A stretch of DNA of 39,963 nucleotides from JBAZHE01 sp964547855 (GTDB lineage: Bacteria > Patescibacteriota > Patescibacteriia > Patescibacteriales > WJLG01), in NCBI GenBank assembly GCA_964547855.1, contig CAZJPG010000012.1:1-39963 (forward strand), given 5' to 3'. A model generated the notes under the pieces. That model worked only from the letters and a program-made list of their open reading frames with translations. It was not told where the DNA came from and did no database searches. The position numbers were made by a program, and so were the translations under genes. This document shows positions 15,243 to 21,111 of this stretch, one piece after another (position 1 is the stretch's first letter; each line of letters opens with the position of its first letter).

Positions 15243-15271
15243 TTGACTAAAAGAAAAAGCAATGATATAGT
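15243..15271 (+). promoter_or_regulatory. Promoter for rpmH
   Basis: TTGACT (15243-15248), 17-base spacer ending in TGA (extended -10), TATAGT (15266-15271). It predicts a leader of about 34 bases. Confidence 0.7.
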
Positions 15272-15311
15272 TTATTTGATTTTAAGAAGAAAGATTGTTT
15301 TTTACTAAACT

Positions 15312-15452
15312 ATGTCGACTAAAAGAACGTATCAACCAAATAAACGCCGCGCCCAGAAGAAACACGGTTTTCGCAAGAGAATGAGCACTAAAAATGGCCG
15401 CAACGTCCTCAAGAAGCGTCGTGCCAAGGGACGCAAGGTTTTGGCGAAATAA
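15312..15452 (+). CDS. rpmH: 50S ribosomal protein L34
   Basis: 46 residues starting MSTKRTYQPNKRRAQKKHGF and continuing RKRMSTKNGRNVLKKRR, an unmistakable L34 of normal length. L34 is a small basic protein of the large subunit, buried in 23S rRNA. The gene is followed 37 bases later by rnpA, the order seen near the replication origin in most bacteria. The start context is AAACTATG with no Shine-Dalgarno. Confidence 0.98.
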   Translation: MSTKRTYQPNKRRAQKKHGFRKRMSTKNGRNVLKKRRAKGRKVLAK

Positions 15453-15489
15453 GCATAATTAATTTTATGCTTTTTTGCTTTTTACGAAG

Positions 15490-15831
15490 ATGTTGGAAAA
15501 AAATGGGCGTTTGTCCAAAAACAAGGATTTCGACAGAGTTTGGCAGAAGGGCCGATCGTCGTTCGACGGTCTTTTGGGTGTTAAGGCCATCCCAAATGAT
15601 TTTGATTTTAATCGTTTTGGTGTTTTAGTTGGTCTTAAGGTTGGGAAAAAGGCCGTGGAAAGAAACTTAGTCAAAAGAAGGATCAGAGAAGCTATTCGTT
15701 CGTTTTTGCCAGAAATGAAAAAAGGTTTTGATATAGTAATTGTTTCTCTGCCGGCAGCGAAAGAAAAAGACTTGAGCGAGTTAAAGGTCTCTTTAGAAAG
15801 TGGGCTCAAAAGATTAAGACTTTTTATATGA
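15490..15831 (+). CDS. rnpA: Ribonuclease P protein component
   Basis: 113 residues from the ATG at 15490; an in-frame TTG 15 bases upstream is less likely. RnpA helps the RNase P RNA cleave tRNA 5' leaders. Diagnostic segments are LSKNKDFDRVWQKGRS, FGVLVGLKVGKKAVERN and the RNR-type motif RNLVKRRIREAIR. The TGA stop overlaps the yidD start by 4 bases (ATGA), so the two are translationally coupled. No RNase P RNA gene was identified in this window. Confidence 0.96.
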   Translation: MLEKNGRLSKNKDFDRVWQKGRSSFDGLLGVKAIPNDFDFNRFGVLVGLKVGKKAVERNLVKRRIREAIRSFLPEMKKGFDIVIVSLPAAKEKDLSELKVSLESGLKRLRLFI

Positions 15832-16094
15832 AAGATCTTTTGTTTTATATTAAGACGGCCCCATCTTGGACGGCGATATTTATAATACGCCTATATCAAA
15901 AGATTTTTTCTTTCGATCATGGATTTTTTAAATTCATGAAGCCATATGGTTATTGTCGCTTTCAGCCAACATGTTCCGAGTATTCTGTTCAGGCGATCGG
16001 AAAATATGGGTTTTTAAAAGGCGGATTAAAGGCTCTCTGGCGAGTTTTGCGCTGCAATCCTTGGAGTAAAGGTGGTTACGACCCTGTTAAATAA
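15828..16094 (+). CDS. yidD: Membrane protein insertion efficiency factor YidD
   Basis: 88 residues with the family core FIIRLYQKIFS, YCRFQPTCSEYSVQAIGKYG and RVLRCNPWSKGGYDPV, including the conserved Cys residues. YidD is a small membrane-associated protein that assists YidC-dependent insertion. It overlaps rnpA by 4 bases and precedes yidC, the usual arrangement. Confidence 0.96.
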   Translation: MKDLLFYIKTAPSWTAIFIIRLYQKIFSFDHGFFKFMKPYGYCRFQPTCSEYSVQAIGKYGFLKGGLKALWRVLRCNPWSKGGYDPVK

Positions 16095-16099
16095 AGGAT

Positions 16100-16150
16100 A
16101 AAAAATAAAAAAGAAAAGATAGTCGATGATTTTTTTCTTTTTTATTTTTT
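16100..16150. repeat. Perfect A/T hairpin between yidD and yidC
   Basis: Eighteen-base inverted repeat: A6-T-A6-G-A4 (16100-16117) pairs with T4-C-T6-A-T6 (16133-16150) around a 15-base loop. It is followed by another T-rich run and the yidC ATG 20 bases later. It may partly terminate or stabilise the rnpA-yidD message. Confidence 0.6.
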
Positions 16151-16169
16151 AACTTTTAACTTTTTTAAA

Positions 16170-16940
16170 ATGGGCCATATATTTACAGTCGTTTTTTATC
16201 AGCCAATATTTAATTTATTGGTCTTTCTTTATAACGTTATTCCAGGACATGACGTAGGCATTGCGATCATAGTCTTAACAATAGTCATTAAGACCGCCTT
16301 AATGCCATTGTCTAAGAAGTCCATTCAGTCTCAGAAAGAGCTGCAAGATCTCCAACCAAAGATCGATGAATTAAAGAAAGCGTATGGCAATAACAAGGAA
16401 GAGATGGGGCGTGCTATGCTTAAGCTTTATCAAGAGCACAAGGTAAATCCTTTTTCTTCTTGCTTACCGCTTTTAGTGCAACTCCCCTTCCTTTGGGCGG
16501 TCTATCGAGTTTTTGCCAATGGCTTGGCAAACAAGTCTATGGACCTGGTCTATCCTTTTATTTCTCGCCCAGACACTATACATTCCATCTCTCTTGGTTT
16601 CTTGGATCTCTCTAAGCCTAATTGGGCTTTAGCTATCTTGGCCGGACTGGCTCAATTTTGGCAAGCCAAGATGATGATATCCAAGCGTCCTGCTGTTAAG
16701 GGTCCGGGTACGTCCGATGAAGACATGGCGGCTATCATGAACAAGCAAATGACTTTTATGATGCCAGCATTGACGGTGTTTATAGGAATAAGTCTTCCCG
16801 GTGGATTAACGCTTTATTGGTTTGTGACGACTATCCTAACTATTTTGCAGCAGGTTTTTATCTTCAACAAGATGAATAAAGCAAAAGCCTCTCCAGTCGC
16901 AACGGAAGTAATCGAAGGTCAGGTCATAGAGAAAAAATAA
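16170..16940 (+). CDS. yidC: Membrane protein insertase YidC/Oxa1 family
   Basis: 256 residues: the compact Gram-positive/Oxa1-type form without the large periplasmic domain. It inserts and folds membrane proteins alone or with SecYEG. Visible features are the first segment FYQPIFNLLVFLYNVI, the hydrophilic-groove region IIVLTIVIKTALMPLSKKS, the cytoplasmic coiled hairpin (LQPKIDELKKAYGNN...MLKLYQEHKVNPF), CLPLLVQLPFLWAVYRVF, and the last segments GGLTLYWFVTTILTILQQ. It follows rpmH-rnpA-yidD and has its own strong terminator. Confidence 0.96.
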   Translation: MGHIFTVVFYQPIFNLLVFLYNVIPGHDVGIAIIVLTIVIKTALMPLSKKSIQSQKELQDLQPKIDELKKAYGNNKEEMGRAMLKLYQEHKVNPFSSCLPLLVQLPFLWAVYRVFANGLANKSMDLVYPFISRPDTIHSISLGFLDLSKPNWALAILAGLAQFWQAKMMISKRPAVKGPGTSDEDMAAIMNKQMTFMMPALTVFIGISLPGGLTLYWFVTTILTILQQVFIFNKMNKAKASPVATEVIEGQVIEKK

Positions 16941-16948
16941 AATTTTTT

Positions 16949-16985
16949 AAAGCGCCCTCCTCTGTTTGAAGGGCGCTTTTATTTT
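16949..16985 (+). terminator. yidC terminator
   Basis: Ten-base stem AAAGCGCCCT (16949-16958) with AGGGCGCTTT (16970-16979), then TATTTTT. Confidence 0.88.
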
Positions 16986-17062
16986 TAACGAAAGCCCTTG
17001 ATTTTATTATTTTTTTGTGCTAAAAAGGAAAGAAATAAAAAGACTTTATAGTCTGGTTACTA

Positions 17063-17091
17063 TTGACAAAATAGTAAAAATATGATATAAA
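17063..17091 (+). promoter_or_regulatory. Promoter for the 3D-domain gene
   Basis: TTGACA (17063-17068), 17-base spacer ending TGA (extended -10), TATAAA (17086-17091). The sequence AAAATAG follows the -35 as in the promoter at 18731, so the two promoters look related. Confidence 0.8.
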
Positions 17092-17118
17092 GTATAGATA
17101 TTATTTAAGCAGTAATAT

Positions 17119-17147
17119 CCCCTATCAATAAGATAGGCTTTTTATTT
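17119..17147 (+). promoter_or_regulatory. Terminator-like hairpin in the 5' leader
   Basis: Six-base stem CCTATC/GATAGG with loop AATAA, followed by CTTTTTATTT. It sits between the promoter at 17063 and the ATG at 17159, where a ribosome site would be expected. Possible attenuator. Confidence 0.45.
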
Positions 17148-17158
17148 CTCAATTAACT

Positions 17159-17746
17159 ATGACTTTTTTCAATAAAAGTTTAAAATTAGCTAAAAAAATT
17201 GGTTTTAATCTAGGGTTTTTAACCATTATTTCTGTTATATTAGCCAATGTTGTTTTAAGTGTTAAGCCGGCCTTGGCTGATGAAAATTCCATTGTTTGGA
17301 ATTTGAGCTATATAATGGAAGACAGCGCTGGGGATTCTTATGGTCAGACCATTGTTAAAATATTGAATCCTGAGGTATCCTCCCTGGACAGAAATGGCAT
17401 GAACCGCAATTATTTGCCGGAAAACGATGAAAGAGATGTTGCTTATGTGACTAAAATAGTTTTTACGGCCTATAATTCCGAGGTTGGACAATGCGATGCC
17501 ACTCCTTGTATAACCGCTAATGGTTTTGATGTCTGTAAACACGACAAAGAGGATACAATAGCCATGAATGGAATTAAGTTTGGTACCAAGATTAGGATTC
17601 CGGAGTTATTCGGCGACAGAGTCTTCGTTGTTCGCGATCGTATGAATGCTCGTTATGGATCTAATCGTGCCGATATTTGGATGAGGGACAAGGCTGATGC
17701 CAAGCAGTTTGGTGTTAAGGTGGCTAAGGTAGAGGTCTTAAAGTAA
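17159..17746 (+). CDS. Exported 3D-domain (YabE/MltA-like) cell-wall protein
   Basis: 195 residues. An uncleaved anchor or signal peptide near residues 13-41 (FLTIISVILANVVL...KPALAD) precedes a linker and a C-terminal 3D domain at about 98-195. The domain shows VFTAYNSEVGQCDATPCITANGFDV, IAMNGIKFGTKIRIP, and VVRDRMNARYGSNRADIWM with the late FGVKVAKVEVL, matching the double-psi barrel of YabE and MltA-type lytic enzymes. The three-Asp pattern is partly altered (RDRM where GDTG is common). It probably acts on or binds peptidoglycan outside the membrane. Single-gene unit between promoter 17063 and terminator 17766. Confidence 0.8.
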   Translation: MTFFNKSLKLAKKIGFNLGFLTIISVILANVVLSVKPALADENSIVWNLSYIMEDSAGDSYGQTIVKILNPEVSSLDRNGMNRNYLPENDERDVAYVTKIVFTAYNSEVGQCDATPCITANGFDVCKHDKEDTIAMNGIKFGTKIRIPELFGDRVFVVRDRMNARYGSNRADIWMRDKADAKQFGVKVAKVEVLK

Positions 17747-17765
17747 ACACGATCTACTATATATA

Positions 17766-17805
17766 AAAAACAAGAGCCCTGAGCAGGGCTCTTGTTTTTG
17801 TTTTT
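17766..17805 (+). terminator. Terminator after the 3D-domain gene
   Basis: Fifteen-base perfect stem (17766-17780 with 17785-17799) containing CAAGAGCCCT/AGGGCTCTTG with a 4-base loop and T-rich tail. Confidence 0.92.
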
Positions 17806-17862
17806 GTTATTTGTTATCATCTTGGAGTAGGCTTATTGAAGCCTTCATTTTTTTCGAATAAA

Positions 17863-17933
17863 GGTCTGGTCGCCAAGTGGTAAGGCAAGGGTCTGCAAAA
17901 CCCTCACCGTGGGTCCGATTCCCACCCAGACCT
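17863..17933 (+). tRNA. tRNA-Cys (anticodon GCA)
   Basis: Cloverleaf with acceptor GGTCTGG/CCAGACC, D-arm GCCAAGTGGTAAGGC, anticodon stem AGGGT/ACCCT around loop CTGCAAA (anticodon GCA) and T-arm GTGGGTCCGATTCCCAC. Discriminator T as expected for Cys; no encoded CCA. Confidence 0.95.
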
Positions 17934-17934
17934 C

Positions 17935-17970
17935 AAAATAAAAGTCCACAATATTGTGGATTTTTATTTT
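17935..17970. repeat. Dyad copy 2, inside a 36-bp near-perfect palindrome after tRNA-Cys
   Basis: Half-sites AGTCCAC (17943-17949) and GTGGATT (17956-17962) with spacer AATATT. The palindrome extends outward through AAAATAAA/TTTTTATTTT with one mismatch. Its T-rich arm could also terminate tRNA-Cys. Confidence 0.7.
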
Positions 17971-17998
17971 TGCCTTAAAATACAATATAAATATTTAA

Positions 17999-18018
17999 AG
18001 TCCACTATATTGTGGACT
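17999..18018. repeat. Dyad copy 3 (AGTCCAC-N6-GTGGACT)
   Basis: Both half-sites are perfect; the spacer is TATATT. It lies 56 bases after copy 2 and 16 bases before the first DnaA box. Confidence 0.7.
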
Positions 18019-18074
18019 GAAAAAGTGGAAAAGTGTGGATAACCTGTGTTTTAAGTGGATAAGTTATGCACTTT

Positions 18075-18094
18075 AGTCCACAGTAGCGTGGACT
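18075..18094. repeat. Dyad copy 4 (AGTCCAC-N6-GTGGACT)
   Basis: Perfect half-sites at 18075-18081 and 18088-18094 with a different spacer (AGTAGC) that is not itself palindromic. This shows that the half-sites and spacing, rather than the hairpin, are what is kept. Confidence 0.7.
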
Positions 18095-18193
18095 TTGGTG
18101 TGTTAATATTTTTGGTTGTTCAAAAATTTTATACATATTTTTTGCTTTTTTTAGCATAAATAGTAAACTAGAATAATGCATAACCAGGGATAA

Positions 18194-18222
18194 TTGACGA
18201 CTAAATTTAGGTATGGTATGAT
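18194..18222 (+). promoter_or_regulatory. Candidate promoter in the origin-proximal non-coding region
   Basis: TTGACG (18194-18199), 17-base spacer, TATGAT (18217-18222). No coding sequence follows before 18826. Confidence 0.45.
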
Positions 18223-18300
18223 ATATACAGGTGGTTGTTTCAAGTGTTACGCCAAAAGTTTCCCACCCACAGTTACATAGTTCTTTCTTTAAACGGAACA

Positions 18301-18329
18301 TTGACAACAGAATAGTACGTGTCTACTTT
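18301..18329 (+). promoter_or_regulatory. Second candidate promoter in the same region
   Basis: TTGACA (18301-18306), 17-base spacer, TACTTT (18324-18329). The -10 is weak. Confidence 0.35.
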
Positions 18330-18421
18330 GGAGAGAAATTTTCCTTTATAGATCGCTCATTATTTTTAGGGACAATTTCTTTGCTTTCTACTATCTTTTA
18401 CTAGGCTGATGCCGACGCAGT

Positions 18422-18487
18422 CAAAAAATGGTCTGTCACCCAATATCCTTTCCTTTTTTTGTGAAAGTGTATTCGGCGACAGACCAT
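18422..18487 (-). terminator. Large stem-loop, terminator-like on the minus strand
   Basis: Ten-base perfect stem ATGGTCTGTC (18428-18437) with GACAGACCAT (18478-18487) around a 40-base loop. On the minus strand it is followed by TTTTTTGAC. It could instead be part of a plus-strand structured RNA. Confidence 0.4.
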
Positions 18488-18501
18488 AAAAAAACAAAAA
18501 T

Positions 18502-18721
18502 AAAAAAAAGGTAAGATATAGCCAGATCTCATCAAAACGCTGTATTTTACAAAAGATGGTAGAGGGCCGCTTTTCCGAAGTTGGCAGAAAAGCTCACAAA
18601 CCCTGAAGACAAATAAACTAATGAAGAGTAGTGATTATTCATCTTTAGGGATAAGGCTCAGAATCGAGGCTTACTAAATCATATAAAATATAGAAAGTCC
18701 GTCTGGGCCTTTTCATTTACC
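18502..18721. ncRNA. Candidate structured non-coding RNA, rod-like fold, strand uncertain
   Basis: About 212 bases whose ends pair: GGTAA (18510) with TTACC (18717-18721). Inward come GCC-AGA with TCTGG-GC, then CTGTATTTTA (18540-18549) with TAAAATATAG (18684-18693), then GAT-TAG with CTA-ATC. Two inner hairpins follow: GCTTTTC/GAAAAGC at 18569-18593 and TAAGGCTC/GAGGCTTA near 18650-18675. A U8 tract follows on the minus strand, favouring that direction. However, one stem pair is G-U only on plus, and candidate promoters lie on plus. The rod shape recalls 6S RNA, but I cannot match conserved sequence of any known RNA. Confidence 0.3.
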
Positions 18722-18730
18722 CTTTGAATA

Positions 18731-18759
18731 TTGACAAAATAGCTTATTTATGATATAAT
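18731..18759 (+). promoter_or_regulatory. Consensus sigma-70 promoter for the lipoprotein gene
   Basis: TTGACA (18731-18736), 17-base spacer ending TGA (extended -10), TATAAT (18754-18759): a perfect match. The leader is about 60 bases. Confidence 0.88.
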
Positions 18760-18825
18760 TATATTATAGCTTAAAATAGGCTAAATTGCTCTTAAACAAG
18801 AAAATATTCAAAAAAGGAGGCTGTT

Positions 18826-19401
18826 ATGGCTTGGTTTTTTCGTGTTTTGTTTTTACTTGTCTTTTTGCCGTTCATCATCCTGACTGGCTGTGCTCCAACA
18901 TTGAATTATGTTGAGCGAGAGTCTTCCGTCGACAAGATGGAAAAGGCCAATGGCTGGAAGGAGGGTGATGGCGACCATCGAAAAAGAGAATACCGTTTGT
19001 TTGCGGACGAAATCAAAAACCGCGAGGTTAAAGTTTCTCCGCATAAGGGGTATTTGGTGCAGATCGTTAATTATTCGGACAATATGGTTCGAATAGAGGT
19101 AAGGAAGTCGGGTTTATTTAACCCAGTCACTGCCTCGTTTTTGCTCGACCCGATGAGTGAGATTGAATACCATTTACCAACAGGCTGGTATGACGTCACC
19201 TGTTATTGTAATGATGAATATGGATATTACAATAATTATGGAGATGAACATAACGAAGGTCGTGTTTGCTGGACTGACAGAAAGGAGGTCAGGACTTCTC
19301 CTGTTATCACCAATGTCGGCGGCAAAGCCAATAAATACCATGCCATCATAGGCAATATGAGCGATCGCTATAGTCGTTATTACTATAGCCGCCATCGGTA
19401 A
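18826..19401 (+). CDS. Hypothetical lipoprotein with Tyr-rich tail
   Basis: 191 residues. A lipoprotein signal peptide (LLVFLPFIILTGC) gives a mature N-terminal Cys22, a substrate for LspA. A beta-rich middle (KGYLVQIVNYSDNMVRIEVR, EIEYHLPTGWYDVTCYCNDE) resembles a small extracellular sandwich. The segment YGYYNNYGDEHN and the end YSRYYYSRHR are unusually rich in Tyr and Asn. I do not recognise a family. Expression signals are the strongest of their kind here: a perfect promoter and an AAAAGGAGG ribosome site 6 bases before the ATG. It is a single-gene unit and likely abundant. Confidence 0.8.
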   Translation: MAWFFRVLFLLVFLPFIILTGCAPTLNYVERESSVDKMEKANGWKEGDGDHRKREYRLFADEIKNREVKVSPHKGYLVQIVNYSDNMVRIEVRKSGLFNPVTASFLLDPMSEIEYHLPTGWYDVTCYCNDEYGYYNNYGDEHNEGRVCWTDRKEVRTSPVITNVGGKANKYHAIIGNMSDRYSRYYYSRHR

Positions 19402-19423
19402 AGACTCTTTTCTTTTTTGTTTC

Positions 19424-19458
19424 GGCGCGTTTTCCATGGATGGAAGCGCGCTTTTTTT
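19424..19458 (+). terminator. Lipoprotein-gene terminator
   Basis: Imperfect long stem, GCGCG...TTCCAT with ATGGAA...CGCGC, followed by T7. Confidence 0.7.
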
Positions 19459-19479
19459 ATTTTCAAAAAGTCATTAAAC

Positions 19480-19516
19480 AAAAACACCAGCTTTTTACGG
19501 CTGGTGTTTTTATATT
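19480..19516. terminator. Bidirectional terminator closing the pilin operon
   Basis: Twelve-base perfect stem A5-CACCAGC (19480-19491) with GCTGGTG-T5 (19500-19511). It lies just past the stop of the last minus-strand pilin-like gene. Confidence 0.82.
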
Positions 19517-19521
19517 TTTGA

Positions 19522-19932
19522 TTATGGCACTGGTTGGTTCGTTCCTCCGCCAGCTCCGGTGGCATTCCCTAATGCCCTGAACACGAAGTAGGTTATCGAA
19601 TAGGCGGCTACTATTATCACTAGGCCTATTATGGCGGTTTTGAGTGTGTCCTTGGCCTTGGAGACTTGATCTTCGTTGCCATTGGCCGTCATCCATAGAT
19701 AGCCGGCGTAAAAGGTTAGACCTAGGAATATTATTCCTAAAAGGCTTAGAGCGATCTTGATTATAGATGAGACTAGGTCTCCCGGTTGTGTTATGGCTAA
19801 TCCTGTTTGTTCAAAGAAGGCGCCAGTTTGATCATTAACCTTGCTCATTCCTGTTTCTTGAGCCAGGGAGGGGAGTGCGGTCAATGATACTAGGATTATG
19901 GCGATGACCGAAAAAAATATTTTTTTAGTCAT
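19522..19932 (-). CDS. Pilin-like two-TM protein, array gene 6
   Basis: 136 residues. Signal peptide MTKKIFFSVIAIILVSLTALPSLAQ, a short polar region (residues 26-45), helix 1 at about 51-72 (IIKIALSLLGIIFLGLTFYAGYLW), the polar hairpin WMTANGNEDQVSKAKDTLK, helix 2 (TAIIGLVIIVAAYSITYFVF), and a Gly-rich tail. This matches the T4SS pilin (TrbC/VirB2-like) family common in Patescibacteria. It is the last gene of the minus-strand array, with a 4-base gap from the previous gene and the AAAAATATG start context. Whether it is polymerised into a filament is inferred. Confidence 0.8.
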   Translation of the reverse strand: MTKKIFFSVIAIILVSLTALPSLAQETGMSKVNDQTGAFFEQTGLAITQPGDLVSSIIKIALSLLGIIFLGLTFYAGYLWMTANGNEDQVSKAKDTLKTAIIGLVIIVAAYSITYFVFRALGNATGAGGGTNQPVP

Positions 19933-19936
19933 ATTT

Positions 19937-20344
19937 TTAAGTTAAGGTGGCCTGTAGTATTCTGCCGACTATTAAGTATATGGCCGTGCAGCCAACTATT
20001 ATTATTAAACCAATCACAGAATTTTTGATCACTCCTTTGGCTTTTTCGACTTGACTTTCGTCGCCTTGGGCGGTCATCCAGAGAAAACCTCCATAAAGCG
20101 TTAGTGATAAGAAGATAACACCGAGTAAGGATAGGGCAATAGAGACTATTTTGCCTGCCAACCTGGCCAACGAGAACTGATCTGTTTCTCCTGTGGCATA
20201 TCCGCCGTTTCCAGCGACTTTGGTCATGTTGCTGATAACACCAGAACCAGATGTATCGGTGTTTTGAGCGAAAACAAGATAGGGGATTATTAGTATGGCT
20301 AGAAAAATTATCAAAAAAATCAATTTCTTTAGGTTTTTTTTCAT
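19937..20344 (-). CDS. Pilin-like two-TM protein, array gene 5
   Basis: 135 residues. Signal peptide MKKNLKKLIFLIIFLAILIIPYLVFAQ, a polar Gly/Thr/Asn-rich loop of about 35 residues, helix 1 ending LTLYGGFLWM, hairpin TAQGDESQVEKAKGVIK, and helix 2 NSVIGLIIIVGCTAIYLIV. It is the only member of the array with a Cys in helix 2, where the others have Ala-Ala-Tyr. It lies 3 bases after gene 4 and 4 bases before gene 6. The start context is AAAATATG with no Shine-Dalgarno, so translation is probably coupled to upstream genes. Confidence 0.8.
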   Translation of the reverse strand: MKKNLKKLIFLIIFLAILIIPYLVFAQNTDTSGSGVISNMTKVAGNGGYATGETDQFSLARLAGKIVSIALSLLGVIFLSLTLYGGFLWMTAQGDESQVEKAKGVIKNSVIGLIIIVGCTAIYLIVGRILQATLT

Positions 20345-20347
20345 ATT

Positions 20348-20773
20348 TTATGTGTTTTTTAGGGTGCTTTGGGTAAGGACGTTTATTACGAACCAGGAAA
20401 TTGAATAGGCGGCGACCACTATTATTAATCCTATTACGGCAGCTTGAATAAGTTTTTTTGCCTTGGCTACCTGATCTTCGTTTCCTCTATCTGTCATCCA
20501 GAGATATCCGCCATATATCAGTAATAAAAGGAAAATAACCCCAATGAATGATAGTCCAATGCTTATTCCTTTAGAGACAAATACGAAAATGTCGGTTTTG
20601 CCAATATTGTACCCCGCCTTGTCTGCTGCAGAGTCAAGAGTATCGTCGGGGGATCCATCTTTGACTTTAAAAGCATCATTGAGACTAGCGGCGAAAACTG
20701 GAGAGATGATTGAGCTTAAACAAAAAAATATGGCTATTAAAGCTAGTAAAAGCGCTATTTTCTTTTTTAACAT
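20348..20773 (-). CDS. Pilin-like two-TM protein, array gene 4
   Basis: 141 residues. Signal peptide MLKKKIALLLALIAIFFCLSS ending VFAASL, a polar, Asp-rich outer region (FKVKDGSPDDTLDSAADKAG), helix 1 ending LLIYGGYLWM, hairpin TDRGNEDQVAKAKKLIQ, and helix 2 AAVIGLIIVVAAYSISWFV. The outer region is the longest and most acidic in the array except for gene 2. Neighbouring genes are 4 and 3 bases away. It shares the AAAAATATG start context. Pilin-family assignment is by architecture and the WMT-x-x-GNE-x-QV-x-KA motif. Confidence 0.8.
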   Translation of the reverse strand: MLKKKIALLLALIAIFFCLSSIISPVFAASLNDAFKVKDGSPDDTLDSAADKAGYNIGKTDIFVFVSKGISIGLSFIGVIFLLLLIYGGYLWMTDRGNEDQVAKAKKLIQAAVIGLIIVVAAYSISWFVINVLTQSTLKNT

Positions 20774-20777
20774 ATTT

Positions 20778-21107
20778 TTATTTTAATCCTTCACTGACAA
20801 ATGCGGTCATTACAAAGTAGCTTATGGTAAATGCGGCAAAAGTTATCAACAATCCAATGATCGCTGATTTTATTATTCCAAGAGCTTTTTCTACTTGACT
20901 TTCATTTCCGGCAGCTGTCATCCAGAGATATCCGCCATATATCATTAATCCCATAAAAATAACCCCAACTAATCCTAAGACGGAATTGATTATTAGCCCA
21001 ATGCCAGAAAAAAGCGAATTTCCGTCGTCGAATAATTTTTGGCTGGTATGACCAGTATTTTCCGCAGTCTCTTGCAAGCCACTGTTTTTTAAGAAATTAA
21101 AGGCCAT
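20778..21107 (-). CDS. Pilin-like two-TM protein, array gene 3, no signal peptide
   Basis: 109 residues, the shortest of the array. It starts MAFNFLKNSGLQETAENTGH, which is polar and has no signal sequence, unlike the other members. Helix 1 (GLIINSVLGLVGVIFMGLMIY), hairpin WMTAAGNESQVEKALGIIK and helix 2 (SAIIGLLITFAAFTISYFV) are normal. I checked the 4-base gap and see no frame continuation that would supply a leader, so this appears genuine. It may insert through YidC or the Sec route using helix 1 as its signal. It lies between genes 2 and 4 with 4-base gaps. Confidence 0.78.
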   Translation of the reverse strand: MAFNFLKNSGLQETAENTGHTSQKLFDDGNSLFSGIGLIINSVLGLVGVIFMGLMIYGGYLWMTAAGNESQVEKALGIIKSAIIGLLITFAAFTISYFVMTAFVSEGLK

Positions 21108-21111
21108 AAAA

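Larger units (their letters stand above)
17935..18100. other. Candidate replication origin (oriC) with DnaA boxes and dyads
   Basis: This AT-rich non-coding stretch holds TGTGGATAA at 18034-18042, a perfect DnaA box (TTATCCACA) on the minus strand. One-mismatch boxes are AGTGGATAA at 18054-18062 and TTATGCACT at 18064-18072. Three dyads flank them. It lies 1 kb past yidC in the rpmH-rnpA-yidD-yidC neighbourhood, near the point where the main coding strand switches from minus to plus. dnaA and dnaN are not in the window, so the call rests on boxes, context and strand switch. Confidence 0.55.

Noticed and set aside
18005..18307. Minus-strand open frame of 100 codons over the origin-like region
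   Set aside because: No ribosome site and no family resemblance; it runs through the DnaA boxes and dyads. Treated as chance.
18502..18721. RNase P RNA
   Set aside because: GAAAGTCCG occurs on plus and AGATGAAT on minus, but the two RNase P hallmarks must be on one strand in fixed order. The orientation conflict rules it out.
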